The notes beneath the pieces are model-generated. The model did no database searches. It was given only the letters and a program-made list of their open reading frames with translations, and was not told where the DNA came from. Made by a program: the position numbers and the translations under genes. From contig JAMWET010003602.1 in NCBI GenBank assembly GCA_024036415.1, forward strand, positions 1 through 64,000: a stretch of DNA of 64,000 nt, given 5' to 3'. The stretch comes from Prochilodus magdalenae (taxonomy: Eukaryota; Chordata; Actinopteri; Characiformes; Prochilodontidae). This document shows, in pieces, positions 23,111 through 35,560 of the stretch. The number at the start of each line of letters is the position of its first letter. Within the stretch, counting starts at the first letter, position 1.

Positions 23111-23660
23111 GATGTGATTTCCTATCCCGTCCCTATGACCTCTGACCTCAGTACCTTGTCCTATGCCTGGCTTGTTTTTCACCCCATCTCTCTCTTTCTC
23201 GGTCGAGTCTTTTATGTGTGTTTTGGTAGTAAAGTGATAATGTGTTTTTTTTTCATACCAAGGGGATCAAGCTACTTTATGACTATGGAATGTCACCGTG
23301 TTCCTTACAAGTCCTTTTAAAAATGATTTACCTCGCATGGCCTCACTCGGGACAGGAACCCAATCTGCAGTTAAAGTGCTCAAGGAGAAAATGGAAGATA
23401 AAAACCAAACCGAAGACCACTGATTAATACATCAGCAACAACTGTGAAATGAATCCATGGGCCTGAATGATTAAAGCTACTGTATAGTTCAGTGTGAAAT
23501 CAAATCTATTTACTACAATTTACTCCCTGCCCGAAATGCAATCAATGACCAAGCCTAATAACCCTTAGAAGCCCCTAAAACTCTCAGTTCTTAGGTGCCC
23601 CTGAACATAAACCTAAAGAACATTACAGTGTCTATTCTGCTGTATTCAGACTGCACTCTC
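23111..23660. other. Unique stretch
   Basis: No gene or repeat recognised. Confidence 0.4.
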
Positions 23661-23664
23661 AAAT

Positions 23665-23980
23665 CAAATCTGCCAACGGTGCTGGCACTAACAGGATGAC
23701 TCATGGAGGGCATCACTGCTTGCTGAATGTCCACAATCGATGGGTCACTCTGACGATCTGTCAGTGCTCCCTCTCTGTGGTTCGTGTAGGTCTCCCAGAT
23801 CATTCATGTTACTAGTGTGTGTTTCTTCTGCTGCCCACTGCTGCCAACAGTCTGCTATGACAATATCCACATGACCATTAATGCGCGCAATAAGGCAATA
23901 AGACTATCCTGCCTCCCAGAGCCCTAAAAAGTGACCCGTCTCCAGCATTTCCAACTGCTCAAATTGCTTTTGAACTGAGG
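23665..23980 (-). mobile_element. Tc1-like family A, copy 2 (minus strand)
   Basis: The minus strand carries the family landmark (AGTGATGCCCTCCATGAGTC at about 23716) and translates to ALTDRQSDPSIVDIQQAV followed by MSHPVSASTVGR. That is the N-terminal DNA-binding part of a Tc1 transposase. Upstream it shares GATCTGGGAGACCTACACGA with 41889-41908 (one or two differences). The catalytic half is lacking. An L2-like LINE end follows immediately on the plus strand. Confidence 0.75.
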
Positions 23981-23984
23981 GAAA

Positions 23985-24472
23985 GCATGCTACCAACATT
24001 GTTAGCCGGCATCAACTCTTCTTCCATTTACAAACTCCAGACGGTCCAATACGCTGCTGCTCGTCTCCTCACCCGCACCCGCTCACATGACCATATTACC
24101 CCTGTTCTCCAGCACCAATTCAAAGTTCTCCTGCTCACCTACAAAGCTCTGAACAATCTCGCTCCTTCTTACCTGTCTGACTTTCTTCTTCCTTGCAAAA
24201 GGACCTCTCTCAGGTCTTCTACAGCTGGGCTACTCAAAATTCCTCCATCCAACCTGCATGGCTTTGGTGACCAAGCATTTTCCAGACTTGCTCCTCGACT
24301 CTGGAACTTTCTCCCACCCCTGGTCAAGCAGTCCAATTCACTCTCTGTATTTAAATCTAATCTTAAAACACATCTCTTCACACTCGCTTACAACCTGCCT
24401 CAAGACTAAACAGCTCTTGGACTAACAATTGTAAGCGACTTTGGGTTTGTGAAAAGCGCTTTACAAGAATAA

Positions 24473-24508
<36 letters not shown>
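23985..24508 (+). mobile_element. L2-like LINE 3' end with (ATT)n tail
   Basis: A 140-codon frame (23987-24409) encodes the C-terminal end of an L2-clade reverse transcriptase: LQTVQYAAARLLTRTRSHDH, HITPVLQ, FKVLLLTYKALNNLAPSYLS, GFGDQAFSRLAPRLWNFLPP and FKSNLKTHLF in family order. The usual LHWLPV segment between VLQ and FKV is missing in frame, a small deletion. A stop follows, then a short 3' UTR with TTGTGAAAAGCGCTTTACAA and an (ATT)n tail (24473-24507). The frame is still open, so this 5'-truncated copy may be fairly young. Confidence 0.88.
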
Positions 24509-26089
24509 AACACAAAAGCATAGGTCAGAATGGAAAACATGCACAACAGAATGACCTTACACAGTCAGTCAGGTACGAACGAGCGTGAAACTTGAATCAT
24601 TTGTCTCCCAATGTCAGACTTACCCACCAAAACTGACAGTTTCATTTCTGTCACTTGGTTCCTCTGGGTGCAACTGTTTCTTGATGATGAGTGTATTTGC
24701 AAGAGATCATGTGGGTGTAGGCATCCATGGGTGTAGGTGCCTAATAGAATTTTCAAAGCAGACATAATTTCAGACTTTTTCCAAAAAGTACATTTTAAAT
24801 GTGCTGTCTGTTTATCTAAGCAGTAAAACACAAGTGAATATTGGTGCTGCTTTTGAAAGATGGAGTAGGTTTAGATCTAAGAAGAGCTTTAAGATGGATA
24901 CAGAGTTAGCTATTTTTCTCTTTAACAGGTAAGAGCCGAATCTCAGCTGTGGTTAGTTAACGCTGGCTGATGTATCAGTGCTACTAGTAGGAATGAACAT
25001 TTTAGGTGTGCAGTATGCAGCTGGGTTACTGTTCTAACCTGTAAAACTTGTGCTAGCTAATGCCATAATGCCATTTACTGCTATCGGTCACATCAGAGTA
25101 GCTATTTGTATGTAGGTACATATAGTACAGATGCCTCTACGTGGACATGTATGAGGTTGATGATATATAAAACAGGTGACTTTTATTATTATTATTATTT
25201 TGTTGTGCTATTATTATTGGTTTTATTACTAAATTGTGTGGCCGTTTTAGCATTGGACTTTTAAAATTGACTTTATATTAACTTGTGCTATTCTGTATTA
25301 TGGGGTATTATTATTATCTGTCATATATAGGAGACTTACCACTGTAGGTGGACTGCGGTTCTTGCTGCTGTGATGTTCAATAAATAAGCATTCATCTAAA
25401 GCCTTATGGTAGGGTGTATTTTGGTGCCGTATTATGGAAGCACTGAGAAGCATTGGACTCACATTAGAAGCCTAAAATCCCGACCAACTTTATGAATTCA
25501 TGTTGGTTTGTGTTTGCAGGTGCAGCTATTGAAAATAGTCATGGGTCAGCTGCTAATTGCACACGCTAGCATTAGCACTGTTAATCCGAATAAGATGGCA
25601 AGGACTTTACTAATACAGTAGAGTATTTCACACACCAGTATGATTAGATTTAAAACCTTGCTTAAATTTGGGCTATGAGGCTGAAGTAGTTAGCAAGTAA
25701 TGGAAACTCATACCTGGTCAACGAGCATTGTGCAGTCTGCCTGTCTAAACGTCATACACTTGCCCTACACTTGTTACAATCTGTAATCTATTCATGTAGA
25801 AACATAAAAACCCATGAACAAAACCAGCACAGTTACTGTATAATTATTTGGATATGCGCTTTGAACAACGCAGTTTGACCAATGCTAACAGGTAATCATA
25901 GGCTTCCATTACAGGCTAGCTACATTAGCCTCATGTTAAATTTTTGAATACCAAACACATGCTGTTTGATTGGTTACTTAGGGAATAAAGGGAAAATCCG
26001 GTCTTCCTCGAAATTGTAAAACTATCATGGCCAAAAATTATATTTTTGTTTACATCCTGCTGCTGGTGTTTACGAAGTCCACGTGGTCA
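24509..26089. other. Unique AT-rich region
   Basis: About 1.6 kb without a supported gene. A short (TTA)n run lies at 25180-25200. The part at 25640-25770 (GTAGTTAGCAAGTAATGGAA, then GAGCATTGTGCAG) resembles 27060-27180 and 62100-62160, so it holds a small dispersed repeat. Confidence 0.45.
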
Positions 26090-26660
26090 TCACAGTGACG
26101 GAGCTTTGACGTTCTGATGACCGCGATTGGGCAGACTGCTGTGGCCATGGACAATAGAGGACACTGTGGCCAAAAAGAAAGAGCACATGATCTGCATTTG
26201 GGCCCCTGGCACTGCATTGGTACTCTTCATTAGGTTTATCGCTGGACCCCTACTATGACGCCTGGCTGCTGCATCACTACGATTATGGGAACTGTGTAGT
26301 ATGTTTACCAATTGCTCTTGTCCGGGGGCCACGGCAAGCAGCAGTGGGAAACAATAGTAGACAGTGTGCTCTGTTAAAGGACGCCATTCTCTCGGCACGG
26401 GTGCATGACTCCCTTTTACTATGTGACCTCCCACACCACGCCCCCAAAACACAAGCGGGGGCAGAGGATCCCCTCCTGCCCCGGGACTCATAACCTCGGT
26501 GAACTCCACACACACTCTCGGAGCTCCATGCACCGTCAAAAGAGCCTCTGTTTGGTCCGCTAGCTTCACACTGCATGTGTGCAAGCAGGGCACAGATCCG
26601 TTTTGTTCCTCTTGTAAATTTTGTTCTTTAGGCTTGGCCGTAAACAAGGCCCAGGCTGTG
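26090..26660. other. GC-richer block with long but unsupported ORF
   Basis: The minus strand is open for 185 codons (26090-26647), with a second 97-codon frame overlapping. I recognise no domain, signal peptide or family. Local GC is higher than in the flanks, which lengthens random frames. There is no clear splice site or start context. I do not call it a gene; a transcript or homology hit would change that. Confidence 0.3.
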
Positions 26661-27030
26661 GGCTGTGCAGAAAGAGGAGAATAACAGCGCGAGAGAGGAG
26701 AAAAGAAAAGGCCGGACTGTGACGCTCCATCTTTGTGTGAACTTTAGCATTCACAGGCTCATGTGACTCGGACAACAGGCCTTTGGTTCAGCTTCAGCTC
26801 ATTATGAGAAGCAAATGAGATTATGCGGACTAATCGGCGCACTTATTTTCATTTGCTCACATCATTTGATGAACTCTGCTCTGGACGAGAGAGAGACAGA
26901 GAGAGAGAAAGAAGGAGGAACGGCTGTTGTGCTCGCAGATAGAGAGAGAGTCAGTTCACTTTAATGTGATAGTTTAGCGAATAATGAGATTTAAAGCTCT
27001 CATCAACATGTTTGGTGTCTGAAGTTTGCT
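26661..27030. promoter_or_regulatory. Candidate conserved non-coding element
   Basis: TTCAGCTCATTATGAGAAGC and GAGATTATGCGGACTAATCG (26790-26836), followed by TTATTTTCATTTGCTCACAT, form a unique block with TAAT/ATTA words. A short GA-rich run follows at 26885-26955. Confidence 0.27.
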
Positions 27031-27190
27031 TCTTTGCTTCTACACTGGAGCTAAAAAGCTAATTAAGCTAATAAGCAATGGGAACTCATGACTACCGGTT
27101 AGCATTGTGCATTCATGCCAGTTCAAGCCTTGAACGCTAGCCCCAAATGTGCATTAAAACAGTCATGCTTCCTGATGTTATATGACATAC
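27031..27190. repeat. Small dispersed repeat (GCTAAT...AGCAATGGGA type)
   Basis: AGCTAATAAGCAATGGGAAC and GGTTAGCATTGTGCATTC resemble 25670-25740, and the AAAGCTAATGTAGCCAGCAA stretch at 62119 looks like the same family. Class unknown. Confidence 0.4.
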
Positions 27191-27401
27191 TGTTATGTAT
27201 TAAAATGGACAAAACAGCAGCAACAAGCATTTGGGCCTGAATTATGTCCATTCTTGTGCCAGCATTTATGGACAGTGCATGTGGTACAGTGTCAGAGACA
27301 TAAGACAAGATCATGGGACCTGTTTACACCTTGTATTAACATTAGCTTACAGTGTTTGTTGTTCACTTGACCGCATGAAAAAAAACTACAGTACAAACAC
27401 C

Positions 27402-27600
27402 AGTGGTGGACCAGTGTGGTTACCACTACTCAGGGTGCCACCTCTATGTGTGGGAGACTGGGGTTCGAAGCCCAGTCTGGGTGACTATGCTGAGCTACAC
27501 CAATAAGAGTCCTTGGGCTCCTAACACTACATTGGCCTACCTGTAATCATTAATCTTGTCTGGATAAGAGCGTCAGCTAAATGCCATAAATGTAAATGTG
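27402..27600 (+). mobile_element. tRNA-derived SINE (V-SINE-like), plus strand
   Basis: TGGGGTTCGAAGCCCAGTC (27460-27478) holds a near-perfect pol III B box. The A-box region upstream (about 27413-27430) is degraded. The body CTGAGCTACACCAATAAGAG, CCTAACACTACATTGGCCTA and the conserved tail GGATAAGAGCGTCAGCTAAA match the copies at 15760 and 62205. Confidence 0.8.
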
Positions 27601-27619
27601 GATAAAGTACACAAACCAT

Positions 27620-27810
27620 GTAGCTGAATTAAAGTAGAGATCCTCAAAGTAAAAATAAAATTTCCTCCCTTTAGACCTCCACAGGAGTAAAAGTACTTAC
27701 CTTTGAATGTGCTTAAGTATGGAGAGTAACAGTAGCATGGTTTATTATGCCTCTAATGTCCTATTATCATTTCTGGAACTAGACTCTTAATCAGTTCAGG
27801 TTAGGTGGAG
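27620..27810 (-). repeat. Dispersed repeat, inverted partner of 9.9 kb
   Basis: TTTCCTCCCTTTAGACCTCC, TACTTACCTTTGAATGTGCT and TATGGAGAGTAACAGTAG are the reverse complement of words at 9925-10080 with few changes. It sits directly after the SINE, so the two may be a nested or shared insertion site. Confidence 0.6.
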
Positions 27811-28859
27811 AGACTCTAGTGTCTCTCAGTCCACCAGTCTTTAATAGAAGGACATTAATTAGTCTGACACTGACGTCTATTGAAATGATCAAAAGCACAA
27901 ACACAAAGAAGGAGAACAGGTTCCATTATAGCTAGACCTATAAAATACTTTTTTTTGCAAATAAGCATTGTTAAGGTTTAAGATTTATTTACAGCTCAGT
28001 TACAAATAGTGTTTGTATACGTTCAGAAAAAAGTGCATGTGTACATATTTCTGTATGGAGGTCTATTTACCCAGAAAGCCAGGAACAATATCTTTTATCT
28101 GTTCACTAAAGCTTTGATGTGTGATTGTCAGTCAGCGTTTCCATTAACCCCATCCTGCTTTACTTACAGTACCTTCCTGCAGGTGGTCCTTGATGTGGTC
28201 CAGGCCTGAAATGGATATTTCCATAGATCCTTAGAATCCATGATTAAGTTTCGCTTTGACATTTATTTTTGTCTGTTGTGTTTTGTTTGGCAGTTATGTT
28301 TTTATGTGCACATGAGCCCAAAGGAACAACACATTTTGCATAATGTAGTAGAGTAAATAGTAAGATATTACACTGTATATACTGTATACTCTAAGAGGTT
28401 GAAATGTGGAGTCAAAGTAAAAAGCTGTCCAAATGGAAATACTTCAGGACAGATACACAAAAAACCTACTTAAGTACAGTAACTAATTTACTTTGTTACT
28501 GTCCACCACAGATAAACACACACAGGACACACTGTGATTGGATTCTGATCGGATCACTCAAACCACATCTCAGATGGATCTTGACTACATTCAACAGTTT
28601 TTTAGTTTTTTCCATATGCAGCTACATGAGTGGAAATGCATTTCTGAGACCTGTGAGCGCTGACTTGCAGGTGGGAAGACAAATGATAAAGGGCATGAAA
28701 GGTTATCAGCAAATCTCTAAAGACGGGTCTGATGAAAGTGAGTCAAACTTGTTAACTCATATTGTAAGTGGGTAAAAGTAAAATGGCACACAGCTTTCAC
28801 ATTTAGGAAGTAAAACTGGATCACATCTGGTCAAACTGGGCTCCAAAGCACCACTGAGA
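27811..28859. other. Unique region, no supported gene
   Basis: The 123-codon frame at 28404-28775 has no recognisable domain. The part near 28435-28510 (AAGTACAGTAACTAATTTAC) resembles common hAT-type fish repeats. Confidence 0.4.
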
Positions 28860-29020
28860 GCCTTAACATGCATTTAATAATCCCACCATAATCAGATTTA
28901 ATCTGATTAGTCAAGTGGTCATGTAAACAGAGTACTCTGATTTCTTAGATAGGATTAAGAGGTTAGAAATCTGATTAAAGCCCTATTTGTACGGGATTAG
29001 TTTTACATGGGGAGGTGGAG
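28860..29020. repeat. Palindrome-rich MITE-like fragment
   Basis: ATCAGATTTAATCTGATTAG (28892-28911) is a near-palindrome, and TAATCTGATT/AATCTGATTA words repeat in both orientations up to 28985. This is in keeping with a small MITE. Class unknown. Confidence 0.4.
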
Positions 29021-30350
29021 TTAATGTAGTTCTACTACAGAGCTTTGGTAAAAATGATGTCCGATTTGCAGGGGATAAAAGATCTCATCTTAAATGACTG
29101 AGATGGGAGTGGCCACTCAATTTATGTACTGCCATCACCTCCAGAAAACATGCATAACAAGATGCTATCCAATCTTATAATCCACTATTAATTTTATATT
29201 AATAAGAAGATTTTAGTTAAGAAATGAGCAGCTACATGTTCATAACACATATGTAGGCTACAGGTAAATGCTACACATTGATTTACCTGAAGCTGCCAGA
29301 GGGCTTTGGCTCATCTTATGAATGTAAGTGTTGTAGATTGTACAGTACCTGAGGTTTGCCTCAGACTTGAATGACCCAAGGTATCTGTGCCATGCAGGGC
29401 GAAACTAAATGTTTCCTCGAGCGCCTCCATACTTAAGAACAACCGTGGAAAACTAACCCACATGTCTGTTCGCACAGGATTAATTTAACCTGAGGTTATT
29501 TTTGTGGCTCGTTTTACAGGTAAAGTTTTTCAGGGTTATGTTCACTCAAAGCACTTTTCCACCAAGGTGGAATGGTTTCCATTCTGGGTCATGGATGTAA
29601 TTTTGAACTGTTCAATGCATTTCCACCAAAGATAAGAAGGTTCAGGACCTAAAAAAAAGATGTCGCCAGCTGGAACTATTCTATCGCTGCACAGGTGAGA
29701 ATCATTCATAGAAGGGTTAATTTTTAAATATACAACAATATTTAAAATATTTAAACTCAATTTAACTGTTGGTCTACCCAACAGAATAACACTATTATAA
29801 TTTTTGTTGCAGCCCTCCAGGACCATGACTGCTCTCTCATTATAAAGACTTTATACATAATATGAATTGGGTATGTAAAAGAATACTGTAAATATTACAG
29901 TATATCTACAAATAGTTATATAAAAATATCAGCATTCCAAATAATTTAGTAATTCATTCAATATCTAAGATTGTTTACTGACATATTTCACTCACAATGT
30001 AGAAGGGTTTTTATAAACCCACAGAATGTAGTTGGAGTTGTATGTTACATGTATGCCATGTCATACTCTGTAAACAGATGACTAATTATTGATTACTGAA
30101 CAGATTACTGACAAAATCTGATTTTCTACAGTTATCAGATTATTACATTAATATAATTGCATTCTCTGGAACCCAGCCTAAGTTTACCCTGATATGACCT
30201 GGACACAGTGTTGATGCAAGATGTGAACGCAGGCTCTATTCGAGATTACCTTAAGGGGGATTTCAAAATCTATGCATAATTAAATCATTAGGTTTGAAAT
30301 GGAATTCTTTGCTGTAGAAAAACAGGTAGTTCACTGCAGTGTCAAAAGGA
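29021..30350. other. Unique region
   Basis: About 1.3 kb, AT-rich. AAAGCACTTTTCCACCAAGG at 29549 and CATTTCCACCAAAG near 29620 recall a fish MITE and resemble CTCTTTTCCACCGACG at 17450, but too little is shared to call it. No gene. Confidence 0.4.
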
Positions 30351-30352
30351 AC

Positions 30353-30802
30353 CAGTCCAGATAGCATGTGGATGTTTGCCACATCTGGCCAAGATATGAC
30401 ACTGCTGGCCCACTGTCTACACTGGCAATCTGCATGTGAGCCAAAGGTGGCCCCCTTGCATTTAAAACTTGGGTTAGACACCTGTCCGAAAACAGATCTG
30501 GTCCACTTCTGGCACAGATATGTCAGTACTGTCTACTGGCAAACTGCATGTTAGCCAAAAGTGACCCATGTATTTAAAAAATTCAAGTGGCCCACATGTT
30601 CCAAAACAGCTCTGGTCCACTTCTGGCAGAGGGTTGCCTACTTCTGACTGACACTTAGCTGTAACCTGGTGCAAATGTGGCTCACATCTTGCAGCCAGGA
30701 GCGGACGGCCCAAATGCGATCAACTCATGCAGCAAGTGGGCTAAATATAAATGGGGAATGTGTGCCAGATTGGGGCCACAGCAATTTGGCTATCTGGGAG
30801 AC
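30353..30802 (+). mobile_element. MITE-like element with CCAGATAGC ends
   Basis: The left end CCAGATAGCATGTGG (30357) and the right end GGCTATCTGGG (30788) form a short terminal inverted repeat (CCAGATAGC). Inside, related segments repeat roughly every 120 bp: CTGGTCCACTTCTGGCA (30498 and 30611), CACTGCTGGCCCACTGTCTA (30400), and GCAAACTGCATGTTAGCCAA (30538) versus GCAATCTGCATGTGAGCCAA (30425). No coding capacity. A shorter copy with the same left end lies at 53589. Confidence 0.72.
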
Positions 30803-30864
30803 ATCTGAACAGTGTAATGCCTTAAAAAGCTAGGCCGTAGAATGTTAATAAAGGAAGTGACTGC

Positions 30865-31135
30865 ATGCACGCTGCCAGATGCTTGAGACTTTTGGATAGT
30901 TCTGAGATCTCAACCTCTCTGTCCTTCACCTCATACTTTCTCTCGTTCACTACTCTCATACTTTCTCTTGCTCTCTACTCTTCCTTTGTTTTTTTCGTTG
31001 AGCCCCGAGAGCTGCTAGAGTCACCAGACCATGATATTCAACGTTGGTCTCCTGTCCTGGTTCTCCAGCTCGTCACCCGACATGGGGAATTGTTACCTAC
31101 CACTATAAATTTAGTAGATAAATAAATAAATAAAT
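30865..31135 (+). repeat. Dispersed repeat fragment
   Basis: GTTGAGCCCCGAGAGCTGCT (30998) and CATGATATTCAACGTTGGTC are reminiscent of the fish repeat whose 3' end is at 31690-31940. The 86-codon frame here belongs to it and is not a host gene. An AAAT microsatellite follows at 31118-31165. Confidence 0.4.
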
Positions 31136-31689
31136 AAATTAATTAATATTAATTATTTATTTATTTCAGATCATACACTATTTTACCAACATTAACGTTA
31201 TATATTAAAATCAGGTCCATTGGTGGTTTTGGATAGTAAATCATATGGCTATATTTCTGACGAATACTTGTTGAAGGTTCCAATCAGCACCACTGTAAAG
31301 AACCCCAGGTTTTTCTGTTTCTCTACAATGATCCATGTCATGCCAAACAACTCTGACTGACTTTGTTTACATCTTCTCGACTGACTTACGCAGCAAGTTT
31401 TGAAAAACCAGTGTAATGATTCAGGCATGCATCTCATATGTACACATGCTTCCACTACTTGTTAGTCATGTTAGCTTTGCAGGTCCAGTGCAAAACCAAA
31501 CAAGTTAAGCTTCACCTGCATGCTGCTGACCCGTCCTGTAATCCAACTATTTAATCTGACTTTTCATCTTCTGCTCCTTAAACTAATCAGACACTGACTT
31601 CACAAAATACTGAGCTCTTATCTTCTTCTTCTTAATAGATCATCACTGTAGGCTTCTAGCAGAAGTAATAGATATTCAAGGCTTTCGCT
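31136..31689. other. Unique AT-rich stretch
   Basis: Nothing recognised apart from the AAAT/TTAT runs at its left end. Confidence 0.4.
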
Positions 31690-31940
31690 GTGATAAACTC
31701 TTTACAGTGGTGACTGAATTTCACTTAGTTTCTCATTGCTACTCCCATTGGACTCAGCTATCGGTTGTTCTATATTCAATATTGGATTGACCAGAGTTTT
31801 TGAGTTGGGTTTTCCTTGCCACTGTCGCCCTTTTCTTGTTTTTTCTCACTGGAGGCTTGGACCTGAATTCTCTGTAAAGCCGCTTGTGACAACATCTGTT
31901 GTAAAAGGTTCTACATAATAAACCTTGACTTGACTTCAAG
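31690..31940 (+). repeat. Dispersed fish repeat 3' end
   Basis: GGGTTTTCCTTGCCACTGTC, CTCACTGGAGGCTTGGACCT, TCTCTGTAAAGCCGCTTGTG and a CTTGACTTGACTT tail match a repeat I recall as common in teleosts. The complementary segment is at 4500-4735. Confidence 0.6.
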
Positions 31941-32180
31941 TTCAGCCACCAAAGAAGTCTCAGCTGATTGATTACAACTGGTCTAAAGGCTAAAGTGTGC
32001 AAATTTGATTTCTCTCTACTGTGATCAAATTTCTACAAATGTAATCTCATAGCATGCCCAGCGTACAGGTTCAGTCTGATTAGTCTTCGAGTGTAAAAAG
32101 GTGGTGGTGAAACCAATCATCTCTAGGAGAGGCTCGTACACCTGAAGCGTGTTACCTCGGCAGGAGTGCAGGCTTTGTTC
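31941..32180. other. Unique stretch
   Basis: Nothing recognised. Confidence 0.4.
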
Positions 32181-32560
32181 TGCCTCCACTTCTTTGTACT
32201 GGCTCGCTCTGTATGGCGTCTGAGGGCTTAGCGCCGCTTTAAACAGGAGTCCTACTGGGCTCCAATTAAGACCCGGAGAAGAATTAATGAACAAGTTCTC
32301 CATCTCTGCCTCTCGCTCTCCGCCGCTCTATTTATCCGAGCGCTCAGGGGGACACATGGTCTCAATTCCGCCGCAATTTCTTTCTTTGCTAAATTAAATA
32401 TGTGTAATTTATGTTTTTATAAACATAGATGACCTTGCCACTGGCTATAGAAGTCCCAGTCATTTGGATTCTCTCGTTTTCTTTTGTTTCGCTTCTCTGT
32501 TCTCTTCCATGTTGCGTTTCATTTGCTCTCGTGCCCAGAAGCCACGTTCATGAAGTTTCT
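32181..32560. promoter_or_regulatory. Candidate conserved non-coding element
   Basis: A moderate-GC unique block with GGGCTCCAATTAAGACCCGG (32258), AGAAGAATTAATGAAC, CCGCTCTATTTATCCGAGCG and AAATTAAATATGTGTAATTT. It has many homeodomain-type words and retained CpG in a non-coding setting. Confidence 0.32.
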
Positions 32561-33435
32561 TCGCTTGCTGGAAAGAAGAGAGAATGGCTGTAGGAATGCT
32601 GGGAGAAAAGATCCATTCCGCAGAGACGCACGCACATGTGCTTCAAAGCAGTGGTTGGGAGACAAAAGAGCTGATAGGTGTAGCAGACCTTGTAACAATC
32701 TCTCTCCCTATTCTTTCTAAAAGAATAGCAGTGCTTTACTAATACAGCACTCTTTTTGTTGTGCTAGGTTTTCTTTATACCAGCTGAGCTTGAATGTGAT
32801 TGAAAGGTAGCGGAAGACAGTCTAAAGCTTCGGTCACGAAGCGACATTTTGCAAGTGCAATTATTTTCATTTTGACTGGAATTCATAGCACTGAGCGGTT
32901 TTATCCTGCAGACTTCCGGGGAAAATACATTTTGCACGCAAAACCAGAAGGTAAAGAAAGTAACATGCCCATGCCAATTCAACTCAGTGGCACAAACACT
33001 GATACAGTTCCTGCCTGGATAATTCATTAAAGATCCCCCCGGGGCAATGACAGCAGACTCGGCAGCAAGTCATGGCAACTGGCTAAATGCGCCCAAACAA
33101 AACAGCTCATCAGAAAATGCCTGTTTAGGCCCAATATAGTCACAGCAGTCTAGTCATCACAAGAAACAGCCACAAGTTTGCTGAAATAATGAAAAAGAGT
33201 GAAAAATAATCTCCGAAGTTAATGAAATTTCCGGAATTCCTGGTAGCGTGAATAGTATTCGTTATCTATATAAATGAGAAAACAAGGCCCTTCCTTCATC
33301 CCCCTGAAATCATGGTGCCAGAATTATATTTACATGGTGGCTCTTCGATCTCAAATCCTGCTCTGGTGCTGGTTTAGATGGTCACACTTCATGGTCCTGC
33401 TGTTTTCCCAGAAACCAAAACAAACCAAATAAGTT
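32561..33435. other. Unique region
   Basis: No gene or repeat recognised. Opposing frames of 76-87 codons at 32764-33030 look random. Confidence 0.4.
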
Positions 33436-33439
33436 ACAG

Positions 33440-33515
33440 TGTAATTAGGCTGGTTTTGCTGGTGACCAGTCATGCTGGTCTGTGCTGACTTTTCCAGCAA
33501 GGATGTCATTTGAAG
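33440..33515. repeat. GCTGGT-rich MITE fragment
   Basis: AGGCTGGTTTTGCTGGTGAC and CATGCTGGTCTGTGCTGACT match the style of 18290-18505. Confidence 0.45.
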
Positions 33516-33617
33516 TATTGTTTTCTCCAGAGGTTTTTGCTCATAACATTGCTGTTCTTGCTGTAGTTTCAGTTTAACTAGGCTGTAGTGACAGATGCAA
33601 ACCATACAAGCTTCCCA

Positions 33618-34045
33618 AAATGCTTCCCAAATGAATCAACCAACAGGAATGAAACTTGGTCAGTAGGTTTGACATCGGGAGACATGTAAATGATTCCAAT
33701 TTGATGACTGGCCGCACATGTGATGTAGGCAAGGACAGGCCCCATCACTGTACCTGACTGACCCATGATGCCCTCCATGAGTGATCCTGAGGCATGACCA
33801 ACTAATCCGGAGTCCAAGACAACTAAAAAACCTCTACAACTTCATGCCGAGATAGCTGGCATGTTGCAAACATAGTGGTCTGATGATATTCTGAAACATA
33901 CTACTTCTGTATGTGTAGCTCAATAAATATTCCCCATATGAGTCTAAATGTATCATCATTTATTGTTCCTGGTAAGCTTTACCTTCCTTCCCAATAGAAA
34001 TGTAATCCCACACTTCCTTCCAGGTGCAGCTGTTCTTTTGATGAA
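33618..34045 (+). mobile_element. Tc1-like family A, copy 3 (internally deleted)
   Basis: The left part GAATCAACCAACAGGAATGA (33633) matches 41512-41531 with one change. The landmark GATGCCCTCCATGAGTGATC (33768) follows, and then the end region TACTTCTGTATGTGTAGCTC and CCAGGTGCAGCTGTTCTTTT (34020). The middle, including the transposase, is deleted, so it is a MITE-like derivative of about 430 bp. Confidence 0.72.
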
Positions 34046-34740
34046 AAATGCAAATTCCTCATTGAAAAAGGTGAAGGAGGGAGAATGTTGAGAAGTAACC
34101 GCATGACTGCTGTTGAAATCTGCAGATAAAGCTGCTATTGTAATCCCTGAGCACGCTTTACTGGGACCTGTCTAAATATCTAAAATGTCCATGTTACACT
34201 CCATCCTCTGTTAGCTGGTGCCCTACTCTCCCACACTGGTTTGATTTGTACCTCAGTGCGAGTGTATAATCTCGGAGAAACAAACAAACCCAAAAATTTG
34301 TAGAGGACAATAAAACGAAGAGAACAGAAAAACACTAATGCAGGCCAGGAATTGGATTTATGTTTTGTGTGATGATAGTCAACGCAAACAAACCAGTTTT
34401 TGGATCCTGCATGTTTATGTAATTTGAGCGCCGGGATGGTTTGGATAAAATTTGTGACTCATTACTATGACAAATTTCCACACGCTCCGAGAGAGCAGCA
34501 GGTTTTATTATACATCCAGAACTCTTTTTTTCCTCAGTCCACCCAAGTGAAAATGCTAACTCCGCTGATATATGGGCTGCATATTAACGTGTGTATAGGT
34601 AACGCTCCAGACACCAATTTACACCAGCGGAGTAAACATTACTCAAAGTCAACCACTGCTACACTGACTTTGTACATCCCTCCAAAAACTCTACACTTTC
34701 CATCAATTCAGATACAGATAGTGTAAAGATGATAAAGAAG
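34046..34740. other. Unique region, possible regulatory part
   Basis: No repeat. The part at 34415-34640 (GAGCGCCGGGATGG, CGCTGATATATGGGCTGCAT) has CNE-like texture. The 108-codon frame at 34400-34726 has no domain. Confidence 0.25.
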
Positions 34741-34756
34741 TACAGGTTAGTACAGA

Positions 34757-35560
<804 letters not shown>

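Noticed and set aside
26090..26647. 185-codon minus-strand gene
   Set aside because: No recognisable domain, overlapping second frame, GC-rich background and no splice or start context; noted as an unsupported frame only.
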